Made by a program: the position numbers and the translations under genes
Shown: piece by piece, positions 12,594-21,769 of the stretch
How positions within the stretch are numbered: position 1 is the first letter of the stretch
How the letters are laid out: every line of letters starts with the position of its first letter
NCBI GenBank assembly: GCA_034509495.1
Contig: CM067503.1
Span: 11,651,658-11,715,657, forward strand
Direction of reading: 5' to 3'
From: Acestrorhynchus altus
Lineage: Eukaryota; Chordata; Actinopteri; Characiformes; Acestrorhynchidae
DNA: 64,000 nucleotides
Notes under the pieces: model-generated
What the model saw: the letters and a program-made list of their open reading frames with translations, nothing else
Database searches by the model: none
What the model was told of the DNA's origin: nothing

Positions 12594-13907
12594 AGATAAA
12601 CCTGTGTACCTGTGTGTCCCTTTTTCAGGTGAAGGGTCCAGTAGATAAACATAAGTCTCTGTTCCAGAGCTTTGCTGGCAATGATTTTCAGAAAGTGTAA
12701 GTTTTAACCACCATTTTTTGTTTTAGCGGTAATTGTCTTTTGTTTACAATTTCATTATTATGTTCTTCAGACTTATTTTAGTTTAATTGAAGGGAGTTTA
12801 TGTTAATAGTAAAATTTAATGGTAACATTTGGTGATCAAGGCTCATTGCAATAGAAAAGCTTAATACTGTTACTTCTTAACTTAATTACATTCTCTTACA
12901 GTCTGGAACCCATGAAGATGCAGGATACTGCCTACCCTTTCCTGACTTTCTCTGGAATTCCGTCCATCTCCTTCCACTTTGTCTCAGAGGTCTGCGTTTA
13001 AAAAAAAATGTTTCATCAATTTATGCATCTCTGGTTTTGTTGGTATTACTGAATGTATTTGTCCATTTGATTTAATCCTCCACCAGACCACTTCAGACTA
13101 CAAGTACTACGGAACAGCTCTGGACAATAAAGAAAACCTAGACATTGCTACCCAGCAGCAGCTGGGTGACTACTGCGTGTCTGCTGCTCAGGTGGCTGGA
13201 CAGATGGCCCTCAGACTTGTTCATGACCACATCTTAAAGCTGGATGTGACTGCATACACCCGCCTCATCAGGAAGCATGTGGTCGCAATCAACAACCGTG
13301 TCTACCAGCTCAAACATGTAAACAGACTTGTTAGTAGTAGTGGGGTTAATGAGGATATTAAAAATGTCAGCACCTTTAAATATTAATGCATTTGTCTTTC
13401 AGGCTGGCACAAACTCTGCACCCCTCACATCTCAGTGGCTGATGAGGGCGGTGGGCTCCTATAGCCGTGCTGCTGATTCTTTGATTCAGTACATTCAAAA
13501 TAGTGACCTGGATGATACGGAGATGTGTCGCAATATCAATGACCGCATCATGAGGGTAAATCTGTCACACACACAGCAGTCAGCACTTTCTCAGAGAAAT
13601 CAGGAATGTTCTGGGCAAGTACAGTGTGCTTTGCACTTATTGACGTGTTTTTGATCTGTTACAGGTGGAACACAACTTGCTCTCCCCGTACGTCTCCCCA
13701 AGAGATGTACCTTTTCGACACATCTTCTTTGGCACTGGCAGTTTCACTGTATCTGCACTGACTGACCACCTAAAGGACCTTAAAGAGCAAGTCAACAATT
13801 CTGATGCTGATCTTTTGCGCAACCAGTTTGCCTTGACCACTTGGACCATCCAAGGTTGTGCCAATGACCTGGCTGGAAACCTGTGGAATTTGGACAATGA
13901 GATCTAA
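5442..13907 (+). CDS. tfr1: Transferrin receptor protein 1 (TfR1/TFRC), 18 coding exons
   Basis: Type II membrane receptor that takes up iron-loaded transferrin by clathrin-mediated endocytosis. Coding exons: 5442-5486, 5723-5942, 6566-6773, 6970-7107, 7207-7294, 7504-7626, 7733-7825, 7942-8081, 9359-9528, 9607-9723, 10081-10166, 10253-10316, 12225-12292, 12629-12696, 12902-12989, 13087-13317, 13403-13555, 13665-13907. All introns are GT-AG, and the exons sum to 2343 nt (780 residues plus stop; human 760). Visible: YTRF internalisation motif at residues 23-26, transmembrane helix about 74-95 with Cys76, stalk Cys113, apical and M28 peptidase-like domains without a zinc site, and a C-terminal helical domain. 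Signature pieces include VVIGAQRD, ASWSAGDYG, GATEWLEG, LSPYVSP and TTWTIQG. The mammalian RGD at the transferrin site is VGS (666-668). The 3'UTR IREs separate it from tfr2. A young Tc1 element sits in the intron after coding exon 12. I cannot say whether it is the tfr1a or tfr1b duplicate. Confidence 0.97.
5744..5755 (+). other. tfr1: Codons for the YTRF endocytosis motif of TfR1
   Basis: TAC ACG CGC TTC encodes Tyr-Thr-Arg-Phe at residues 23-26 in the cytoplasmic tail. The human receptor has the same tetrapeptide at residues 20-23, where it binds the AP-2 clathrin adaptor. Its exact conservation supports a working endocytic receptor. Confidence 0.9.
8389..8782. mobile_element. Palindromic Tc1-type MITE in tfr1 intron
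   Basis: A 394-bp non-coding element with long terminal inverted repeats: CAGTGTATCCAGAAA on the left and TTTCTGGATGCACTG on the right, flanked by TA on both sides. The arms remain complementary well inward (TCACAGCC and GGGGTATTGTGT regions). The termini match the elements at 21256-21769 and 49991-50570, so all three belong to one Tc1 family. It has no transposase. Confidence 0.8.
10541..12137. mobile_element. Nearly complete, young Tc1-like transposon
   Basis: A 1597-bp element flanked by TA dinucleotides (10539-10540 and 12138-12139). Terminal inverted repeats of 200 bp (10541-10740 and 11938-12137) begin CAGTGGGGAAAATAAG and differ by only two adjacent bases by eye. A transposase frame on the minus strand lies between them. 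Near-identical arms and an almost open frame indicate a recent insertion. It sits in the tfr1 intron 10317-12224, in antisense orientation to the gene. Confidence 0.95.
10757..11771 (-). pseudogene. Tc1-like transposase with a single frameshift
   Basis: Starts at 11771 (MVKTKELSEDTRNRIVDLHQ) with paired helix-turn-helix DNA-binding domains, then the DDE domain. The frame shifts once near 11450-11470. Downstream, the second frame runs open to 10757 and holds all three catalytic acidic residues: the Asp in WSDETK, the first Asp in QHDNDPKH and the Glu in NPIENLW. The last two are separated by 34 residues, the DD34E spacing of Tc1 transposases. It ends in RGYTTKY, a typical C-terminus. Apart from the frameshift, the protein looks full length (about 340 residues). 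As it stands it cannot make a complete enzyme. Confidence 0.92.
12527..12588. repeat. (CA)n microsatellite in tfr1 intron
   Basis: 31 uninterrupted CA units, 40 bp before the acceptor of the exon at 12629. Length variation here could affect splicing, but nothing shows that it does. Confidence 0.97.
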
Positions 13908-14603
13908 TGAGCAGTGTCTTTTAGCGCAACCTGTAGGTGGACCCAATGTTTTTTTTTGTTTTTAATGTCTATCACTGGGGCAGAGAGTAAAACTGAGTGA
14001 AGGGTGCTTTTTCATTTTGAGAACTTTATAGAACATTTAACCACAAATATTTCAAAAGCAGAATTGAATACAGGTCTGTCCAATAACGTTTTTTATCACA
14101 CACAATCTAACTTGATTTACATGAATTACTGTAACTAAGTCCTGCTGAGCTGCTAATCACAAGCATCAAGGTAACTTCTACTGACATAACCCAGGTTTGA
14201 GTCTCAGCTGGGGGCTGTGCCGTAGTAATCAGTGACTGAATTCACCGGTACTTACTGTTGTTTTAAAATGTACAACCACATTTAGCATTCTGAGCAAAAA
14301 AGAGCTACATCCTGAGGTGATTTGCACTTGCTTTTCAAATTGTAAGCAGCTTAGTTCATTCTGAGAAATCAAAGTCATCTCCTGCTGTCTTACCTATTGA
14401 GGTCCATGAGGAGCTAGTGCTCATGAAGGCTTCAAGTATTCATAGCTGCTAATTCACTATATTCACTTATAACCCGGCTATTTCCATTCACTTCTTAACC
14501 CCAACAACCAAAGCCCTTGCAGAGGAAACCCTCTGTCGTTGCCATCTATGTGAGTGACGGCCTTATCCGTTCAACGTTGAGAGAATTGTTTGTTACTTAT
14601 TTA

Positions 14604-14630
14604 TTTATCAGTGACAGTGTTCACTATAAA
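14604..14630 (+). promoter_or_regulatory. tfr1: Iron-responsive element 1 (IRE-A equivalent)
   Basis: Five-pair lower stem (TTTAT/ATAAA), bulged C at 14609, five-pair upper stem (AGTGA/TCACT) and a CAGTGT loop at 14615-14620. This is a perfect canonical IRE. In TFRC mRNA, IRP1 or IRP2 binding at low iron protects the transcript from endonucleolytic decay. Confidence 0.95.
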
Positions 14631-14647
14631 GGTGTCTTTTTGTTTTT

Positions 14648-14674
14648 ATTATCGGAAGCAGTGCCTTCCATAAT
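14648..14674 (+). promoter_or_regulatory. tfr1: Iron-responsive element 2 (IRE-B equivalent)
   Basis: Lower stem ATTAT/ATAAT, bulged C at 14653, upper stem GGAAG/CTTCC and loop CAGTGC at 14659-14664, all fully paired. It lies 17 nt after IRE 1, the close A-B pairing seen in mammalian TFRC. Confidence 0.95.
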
Positions 14675-15338
14675 TGTGACGGTTATACTGTCAGTTTATA
14701 AAAGCAGCATCTGCTATCAGAAATACATGTTACCAACAGCTGTCACCAGAAATTGTACCTGGACCTCTTTTCTAAAGAGAAAGTAATCATTGTAACCAAT
14801 TGTCAATGTATACCAAACAAAGCAGCATTTTAAAATCTAATTTTTGGATGTTCTGTGTCTGTAATATATATTACAGTGGACAGATTTCAATGGACATTTT
14901 CCCTGTTTAAAAAAAAATAAAAGGTAAAAAATACTTTAAGGTAAAACTTGTTCACTCAAAACACACTTCTAATAGAACTACCAATGGAGCACGTGTAGAA
15001 GCCAATGTCCATGGCTTTCTCTTATAAATGTGTTTTGAGTTGATTTCTGTTCTGTTGTAGGTACAGGGAATGTTGGGGAAATCATCGTTCATGTTGAGCA
15101 ACCATATGTTGCACATGTAGTACATAGAAGTTTTCCTTTAATACTGAAAAATGCAGATCCATAAGATGCTGTAATTTGAATCTAATCTTCAATGTTGCAC
15201 TTTGTACAACCTGTATTTGATGCAACATGTATATTATGAGCTGATAAAGGAAAAAAATCATTTTAATTACAGTTAAAAATAACTGGCCATTTCTGTGACA
15301 AAGCGTTTTGTGGAACATTTATATTTCTATCCTGAAAC

Positions 15339-15365
15339 ATTATCGGTAGCAGTGTCTTCCATAAT
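15339..15365 (+). promoter_or_regulatory. tfr1: Iron-responsive element 3 (IRE-C equivalent) with upper-stem mismatch
   Basis: Lower stem ATTAT/ATAAT, extended by flanking bases (ACATTAT/ATAATGT), bulged C at 15344, and loop CAGTGT at 15350-15355. The upper stem GGTAG/CTTCC has a central T-T mismatch. The mammalian counterpart has a G-U pair there, to my knowledge. Confidence 0.9.
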
Positions 15366-15402
15366 GTGAAGTGTGAAGGTAGTTTTTGCCTACCAGCGTG
15401 TA

Positions 15403-15429
15403 TATATCGGGGGCAGTGTCCCTCATATT
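15403..15429 (+). promoter_or_regulatory. tfr1: Iron-responsive element 4 (IRE-D equivalent)
   Basis: Bulged C at 15408, upper stem GGGGG/CCCTC (one G-U pair) and loop CAGTGT at 15414-15419. The lower stem TATAT/ATATT pairs at four of five positions. Confidence 0.9.
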
Positions 15430-15448
15430 TCACTGTAGGGTGGATTAA

Positions 15449-15475
15449 CTTATCGGGAACAGTGTTTCCCATGGT
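15449..15475 (+). promoter_or_regulatory. tfr1: Iron-responsive element 5 (IRE-E equivalent)
   Basis: Bulged C at 15454, upper stem GGGAA/TTCCC (perfect) and loop CAGTGT at 15460-15465. The lower stem is weak, with T-A, A-T and two T-G pairs. It closes the downstream cluster of three IREs. Confidence 0.88.
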
Positions 15476-15842
15476 TTTTTAATACATATTTATCTTAATT
15501 TTTGATGTTTGTGTCTATTCTTGTGTTAGTTTTGAGGTCTGTGAACTCTGAAGAAATGTTTGACTCCTCAGTGGTTCCTTTTTAGTTGGCTGATGTAGAT
15601 GTGTTTACTGATGTAAAGGTTAAATATTTGGACCAGCAGGGGGAGACAAATCAGTGTTGAGCAAAGTGACATTTCATTGCAGTAGTTCAGGTCAGGATTA
15701 ACTGAAGGTTTCTTGGCTCAAAGATGATCCTTAAGTGGCTGAGTGTGCATCATGCATACTCTGTTCTCTTTACCAGTAAGAAAGATCTTTGCACCAAGAT
15801 GCTTTTAGGCAAACTAAAAACTGTGCCCAGAGCAGTAGCGCA

Positions 15843-16001
15843 TAGAGGTGGGCGATACCAGGACTTTGATGAACGCACGTGTGCAGCAGTCAATGTGTGT
15901 GGGAGAGAAATAAAGCTTGAGTATCGATCTTTTTTCACGAGTATTGGTCAATATCAATACCAGCTTTGGTATCAATATTTAGATTGATCCGCTCACCTCT
16001 A
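15843..16001. mobile_element. Short hAT-like MITE in tfr1 3'UTR
   Basis: 159-bp element with termini TAGAGGTGGGCGATACCA on the left and CGCTCACCTCTA on the right (inverted, imperfect). Flanking 8-mers GTAGCGCA and GCAGCGCC fit a decayed 8-bp target duplication, as hAT elements make. No coding capacity. Confidence 0.65.
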
Positions 16002-16970
16002 GCAGCGCCATCTCCTGGACAAAAGCATTTAAAACTTTTTTGGGTGAGAGTACAATTAGACATTACATGTCTGAGGTCTTCCTCATAACTTTCTGAAAAG
16101 GTGACCACTGAGAGCATGTGAATATTGAGGTTTCTGAGTTCTGAGTTTCTGCAATTTTTCTTTTCTAATTTTCAGTTTTGACTCATCTTGAAATCATTGT
16201 TCTCCGAGTAAAACCTTGCATCTCTGATTTTACATAAGAAAACTGCAGCGAATCATTACATTATACAAACACTTAATGGTAAATGGACCAATAAAAGTGA
16301 ACCATCTGAGTTTTCATGGTAAATAGGGGTTTTCACTCCTGAAAAAATTAACACTTTGGAGATACAAGGTTTTGTTCCAGCAGTGATGAAAAAAAGCTTC
16401 TAGAGTCCTCTGTCAGTGTTTGCACTTTAGAGGTTCATGACAAAAATCTGCAAATGGTTGTGTTGTGCTTTCAGTTTGTTTGGCTCTATGGCTTTCTTTA
16501 GGCATCTGTTACTGTCTCTCTCTTTGGTGGATTGAAATGCATGTTAATCTCCCTCCTTGTCTTATATCACTTCAATTTTGAAATCTACATGTACACACTG
16601 AGCCCAACTGGCTGTTGCATGCTGTTTCTGGATGCACAGATTTCAATGTTTTAAAATCTTATGCAGTACAGCATTCAGAGATGGAAATCCAAAGGGGATA
16701 TGCATGCTTTAGTTTTCAGCCAGGGACACAGGTTTATTACACTCAGAGGTTACACTGGTCATCCCCATCTTTACAGTTTCACCTTGTGTGATTTGTTTTA
16801 ATGAGTAAAGAGGTCTTTTGAAATAAAGTTCTGTCTTCACTGCTGATTTTACATTTCAACATGGTTAATGTGGTCATACATGACTTTAGTTGTTGTCATT
16901 TTGTGTGGACTGTATCAATCAGAAAATCCTGTTTCATTGACCTTTGTGACCGAGTTTGTCTTTGCTGTGT

Positions 16971-16976
16971 AATAAA
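16971..16976 (+). terminator. tfr1: Likely tfr1 polyadenylation signal
   Basis: AATAAA followed within about 30-60 nt by T-rich and GT-rich sequence (TTTTGTATTGTTGTTTTTT). It gives a 3.1-kb 3'UTR, comparable in size to the mammalian one. Confidence 0.5.
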
Positions 16977-17191
16977 CATGCTGTATGCTTACTGTTACTT
17001 GCCGACCTTTTGTATTGTTGTTTTTTCCCTTTTATAGTACAATGAGAAACAAATCTAGTGTTAACTTTGCTCAGAGAAGACCTGTTTTTTATTTTGGGAT
17101 AAATGGAAGAAGAATGTTCAAACCTGCTAGATTACCTCACAACCCTGTTGTGATGTCACTAAGATGTCATCACATTCTAGGTTATATTTAT

Positions 17192-17440
17192 GGGGCAGCT
17201 GTTGCCTGGTGGTTGAGGAACCAGCCTTGTGTTTGGGAGGTGGCCGGTTCGAATCAGAAGACTCTTGGTCCCCTAGCTGCTCCACGGGCACTGAGAATTG
17301 AGCTGCCCACCGGATGGGTTGAATGCGGAGGACAGCACGGTGGGTCTGTGAACACATGTACACTGGTCTGTGTTTAGATGAAGGTTGAGGAACAGGGACA
17401 CCATGCGGCCAACTATGGAACTGCATGTTGTGTTTGTATT
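17192..17440 (+). repeat. tRNA-derived SINE
   Basis: The 5' head carries polymerase III promoter parts: an A-box-like GTTGCCTGGTGGTTGAGG at 17201-17218 and a B box GGTTCGAATC at 17246-17255. A SINE body follows (CCCCTAGCTGCTCCACGGGC, then TTGAATGCGGAGGACA). It lies in the short gap between the tfr1 poly(A) site and the tnk2 CpG block. A 130-residue reading frame crosses it but is not a gene. Confidence 0.75.
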
Positions 17441-17489
17441 TTTAACGATCACATCTTTAGAGAAAATATGATTTTATCAAATTTCTAAA

Positions 17490-17830
17490 TTCACTGGCCG
17501 TCGTTTGGAGCTGCTCGCCGTACGAAAAGACTGTCCGGGTGTGTGTGTGTAAGAGAGGCAGTGTCTCTTTAAGGGAGAGCTCAGTTGTGGTGTGGGATTT
17601 ACAGGCGCTGTCTGTGGATACGGGCTGATACTCTCAGAAATGGCTGCACAAGTTGAGCTGGACTCACCCGGAAGGCGAGCTTACTTCGCCCGTTTGAGGG
17701 GGACGGTTAACGGGCCGCGGGCGGGGACGGACTGAGCGGGAGCAGAGGAGCTGAGACTGCCGGACTGCGCGCAATCCTCCCCGCCGCGGTGTGTGTGTCT
17801 GACTGACGGCCGGACTGCGGCCACTCTGAC
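17490..17830 (+). promoter_or_regulatory. tnk2: GC-rich block, probable tnk2 promoter and noncoding exon 1
   Basis: This is the only strongly GC- and CpG-rich stretch between the two genes (for example CGGGCCGCGGGCGGGGACGG near 17712 and CCCCGCCGCGG near 17780). Such islands mark promoters in vertebrates, and the next gene downstream on the same strand is tnk2. The transcription start and first donor cannot be placed from sequence alone. A 31-codon frame starts inside it at 17640 and ends at 17735. Confidence 0.5.
17640..17735 (+). CDS. Short open frame (31 codons) in the putative tnk2 5' exon, possible uORF
   Basis: ATG at 17640 to TGA at 17733-17735; the product begins MAAQVELDSPGRR. If the GC-rich block is transcribed as tnk2 exon 1, this would be an upstream ORF that could lower translation of the main frame. 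No homology is recognised, and an open frame of this size is easily due to GC-rich composition. Confidence 0.15.
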   Translation: MAAQVELDSPGRRAYFARLRGTVNGPRAGTD

Positions 17831-17864
17831 TGTGTGAGGACACATCACAGCTTTATCTCTGCCT

Positions 17865-17894
17865 TGTCTATTTATATTTATCTCTATCTATCTA

Positions 17895-17961
<67 letters not shown>

Positions 17962-18023
17962 GTCTATCTATCTATCTGTCTGTCTGTCTGTCTGTATTTA
18001 TCTCTCTCTCTCTATATCTATCT
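17865..18023. repeat. (CTAT/CTGT)n tetranucleotide microsatellite
   Basis: Interspersed runs of CTAT and CTGT, about 35 units. Translated frames here are poly Ser-Ile/Val-Cys-Leu artefacts. Confidence 0.95.
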
Positions 18024-18200
18024 ATGTATCTAAAGAGCAGGTGTTTATAATGAGAGCTGATGACTCAGTTTGACGTCATAATATGGCTGAGTGTCTGTGT
18101 GATGGACTGGTCGGTCTTCTTAGTCACGTGGTTACTGTCTGTGACGTCACTGCAGTGCAGTAGAAACTAATGCTCTGTGTAATCTTTGGTGTCGGGCTGC

Positions 18201-18580
18201 GGCGATATATCGATATTTATATCTATATCGGGATATAAGCAGATAATGGCTGAGGCGATATGTCGATATTTATATCTATATCGGGATATAAGCACATAAT
18301 GGCTGAGGGGATATGTCGATATTTATATCTATATCGGGATATAAGCACATAATGGCTGAGGCGATATGTCGATATTTATATCTATATCGGGATATAAGCA
18401 GATAATGGCTGAGGCGATATGTCGATATTTCTATCTATATCGGGATATAAGCAGATAATGGCTGAGGCGATATGTCGATATTTATATCTATATCGGGATA
18501 TAAGCAGATAAGGGCTGAGGCGATATGTCGATATTTATATCTATATCGGGATATAAGCAGATAAGGGCTGAGGCGATATT
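18201..18580. repeat. 53-bp AT-rich minisatellite, seven copies
   Basis: Unit starts recur at 18201, 18254, 18307, 18360, 18413, 18466 and 18519, exactly 53 bp apart, with a partial eighth at 18572. Each unit holds a GTCGATATTTATATCTATAT core with flanking CGATAT and ATATCG, which can fold as a hairpin. Units differ by only a few bases. It lies in the probable first intron of tnk2. Confidence 0.95.
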
Positions 18581-18837
18581 GTTTATATCATTGATATTAA
18601 ATAACGTTCTGTTTTCGAAGTTCAAATTTTCAGAAAACCCTTTTTCTGCGCTCTCAACTGACTCCTTGCTTACTCTCTGCTCCCCCTCTACTCTGCTCCC
18701 TGTTCACATTTCCATACACTCACCCTGGAGGGGGCACTGGACAGAGCTCTGACACTGTTCTTATCTAGGAATAGCACCTTGAGTATCAGAGAGCCTACAT
18801 TGGTGACACTTTGTGTTCAACCGCCGAATTGCATGTT

Positions 18838-18838
18838 C

Positions 18839-18912
<74 letters not shown>

Positions 18913-18922
18913 TATTATTATC
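18838..18922. repeat. (ATT)n microsatellite
   Basis: About 28 trinucleotide units, interrupted once near 18911. Confidence 0.95.
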
Positions 18923-19704
18923 TTAAGAGAAAATCTCATTTTATAATATTTCAACCTTTATGCTATTCTACACCAAAGAATTAAAGTTGTTGTGGCTGTT
19001 CATGGTACAATACGCAACCTTTCCGTTAGCTGTTGTTGAACAATCCTACAGGACGGAAAGAATAATCAGTGACTGATATATAGGAGTTTGCTGAACAGGT
19101 CAGGCAGCTGATCTAGACCCAGTTGCCTCACTTCTTTGTAGGACCCATGTTTATTTTTCTTGTCTTTTCCCAAATAAGATTGGAATATTTTCCCAAATAA
19201 AATAAAATATAAGTTATCTTAAGTTATCTAACACACGACGATCTAACCATTATTGAATCTAACCCTAGATTTACACTCTTGCTTGTCATAAAACAAGAGG
19301 ATCCATTCCCTTGCTAGTCCCAACCTTACTGGTCGTAAATGCTTGCTGGTGCTAACACTAGATGACCTAAACCCTCACTGGCCTCTGACCACATCATACA
19401 CATTATTCCTTAGCACTATCACTGAGACCACAACAAAGTACACTTTATTATGGTAACATAGTCTTAAGCACACTGCTATTCTTCTGTTAGACCTTGAGCT
19501 ACACTCCTGGCTTACATGAATAGTCTAAGCCTACATGTAGTCATATTTAGAATGCCCTGAATAAGAGAGACTGCTATAGGTGTTACACTGCAGCGCTCCA
19601 TCTGCAGAGAATTCTGTTTGTTTCTTTTTCAGTGCTGGATTGTCTTGTTTAGGTCAGCTATTAGGCCATTCAGCTATCTTGTCTTTGCTGACTCTGATAT
19701 GCAA

Positions 19705-19850
19705 ATGCACACACACATGCACACAGTCTCTGTAGAGAAGCACTGCCAAAAGCATGAGGTGGGGTGGTGATCATCCAACATCCTATCCTCACTAATGCCC
19801 TTGTCGCCGAATGCAATCACATTCTCACAGCAACACTCCAAAATCCTGGA
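19705..19850. repeat. Fragment of an interspersed repeat also present at 35650-36030
   Basis: CTGTAGAGAAGCACTGCC followed by a GGTGGGGTGGTGATCATCCA block. The first block recurs near 35740, and the order matches a repeat family I know from otophysan fish. Only the middle part is kept here. Confidence 0.5.
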
Positions 19851-20124
19851 GTAGGGTAAAGCATATATGATTAGAGAAAAAAATGTGCCAGTGGGCTGTA
19901 GATGCTGTAAATAGACTTGCCTCTTTACTGTCTCTTAATCATGCTCCAGAAGCCCTCCATTACCCTCCATTGCACTCGCATACTATCTTTCTTGCACTCT
20001 GTCCTTCATTCTCCCTCACTCCTTCTCTGTCCCCTCTGTAACCCCCCCCCCTTCCTTCAGTCACGCTCTCCTCCAGCTCATGTGGAGGCTGAATAATTCA
20101 AGATTGCTGAGCAGAGCAGCCTGA

Positions 20125-20128
<4 letters not shown>

Positions 20129-20195
<67 letters not shown>

Positions 20196-20205
20196 GTGTG
20201 TGGGT
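20129..20205. repeat. (TG)n microsatellite
   Basis: Long TG run, interrupted once by CG near 20191, then degenerating. Confidence 0.95.
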
Positions 20206-21255
20206 GTGCATGTCTGTTTGTATTGTAAGCCATCAATGGTTCTGACTTGATAAGAAAAGCAATCTTATCTTACCAACCTTTGAACTGGTCAGTATTTAAT
20301 TGGGTGCTTAAGTGACTCCATGTTGCACATAATGTGGTTATTTGCTGTTTCCCAGCGAGCTGTTCTCTGCTCAGTGAAATGTGGCCACATGTGCAGATGC
20401 AGATAAATGTAGATCTGATTTAAGGATGGCTGTGCTGAAAATCTGATGTTCCAGAGTTAAAGTCCAGGACTTTAAAGAGCAGTTATAGGATATAAATAGA
20501 CAAACTGATCAGAAAATCAGAAAACTGTCAACATCAGATCTTGTCATGAAGAAACCCTCACTGGTCCCAATATAGATTTTTTAGTACAGTATTGACATTG
20601 TTACATAATTACTGTGAATCTCAAATCAACAGATCTCTGTGTGTCAGTATGTAGTCAACATTATGCCCATACTAGGCACTCAGGATCTAAGCTGGCTTTC
20701 TGGCTTTCTGCTTTCATTTGAAATTGTCCTCTGAAGGCCTCTCGAGCTACTGAATTGCAATCATCAAGGAGCTGAAATATGAATAATGCTACATCTAAGT
20801 CACAACCAGGCCAAAACTCAGCACTATTACACATCACACAAAGGTTAGGTTGTTCACACCATCTTCATAATGTGACTTTGCTTTGTGTTCTTCTTTATAT
20901 TTTCCTTTAATGCTGTGGTCATGTCCTCCTGCAGCTTTAAACCACAGAGCTGTTGTCATAATGTGCCATCTAATTTTGTTTGAACTATTCTAATTAGGGA
21001 GGTATTGTACCTCGCTATCGCACAACTGAAAACCTCCCTCCGCCTTCTTCCATTCTCCCTTCTCCTCAGTGAGGATTTATGAGGAATGTCTGGTTGGATT
21101 GGTGTAAAAGTTTCAATAAATTCCGGCTGTTCAGGCTTGCATTGCTTCAAATTGGATATGTATCAGATTTCATTACCACATATAAAAGTGGCCCAAAACA
21201 GAAGCGAAAATGTCAGATTCATATTATCATACCAATTACACATCTGGGTCACATA

Positions 21256-21769
21256 CAGTGCATCCTAAAAGTATTCACAGCGCTTCACTTTTTGCACATT
21301 TTGTTATTTTACCCACTATGTTACAGCCTCCAAAATAGATTCAATTCTTTTTCTTCCCTCAAATTTGAGAAGAAAATGAAAAAAGCTTGTTTGAAATCTT
21401 TGCAGAAGTATAAAAAAATATAAAAAAATTAAAATATAAATATATATAAATATAAAAATATATCTAAAAAAAGCATAAAAATATAAGTTGAGAAGTTCTG
21501 CAAAGAAGAATGGGAGAAACACTCAAGTCTGTAATTGCTACCAAAGGTGCTTTAACGAAGTACTCTATTTAAGTGAATACTGTACATTATGTTTTTGTGT
21601 TTTTGTTTTTTATAAATTTGCAAAAAATCAACCAAAAAATCAAACCAACTTTTCTCACTTTTTCACAAAAAGATGTAATCCAAAATGTAATCCATTTTGT
21701 TATAAGGTTGTAACAACAAAATGTGCAAAAGTGAAGCACTGTGAATACGTTCTGGATGCCTGGATCACT
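21256..21769. mobile_element. Tc1-type MITE or internally deleted copy
   Basis: Left end CAGTGCATCCTAAAAG after TA at 21254-21255. The right part, with AAAAGTGAAGCACTGTGAATACG and TCTGGATGCC, is its inverted complement. The last bases are disturbed. The interior is AT-rich and non-coding. Same family as 8389-8782. Confidence 0.7.

Larger units (their letters stand above)
13908..17000 (+). other. tfr1: tfr1 3' untranslated region
   Basis: Runs from the stop codon to a likely poly(A) site after AATAAA at 16971-16976. It holds five iron-responsive elements and one MITE (15843-16001). No reading frame in it resembles a protein. An earlier AATAAA at 16822-16827 and another near 15909 could give shorter transcripts; both still include all five IREs. 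The end is inferred, not observed. Confidence 0.7.

Noticed and set aside
17201..17255. Possible tRNA gene (A and B boxes present)
   Set aside because: No acceptor stem or anticodon arm folds; the boxes belong to a tRNA-derived SINE.
18201..18580. Regular repeats resembling a CRISPR array
   Set aside because: Units are contiguous with no variable spacers, and this is a vertebrate genome; it is a minisatellite.
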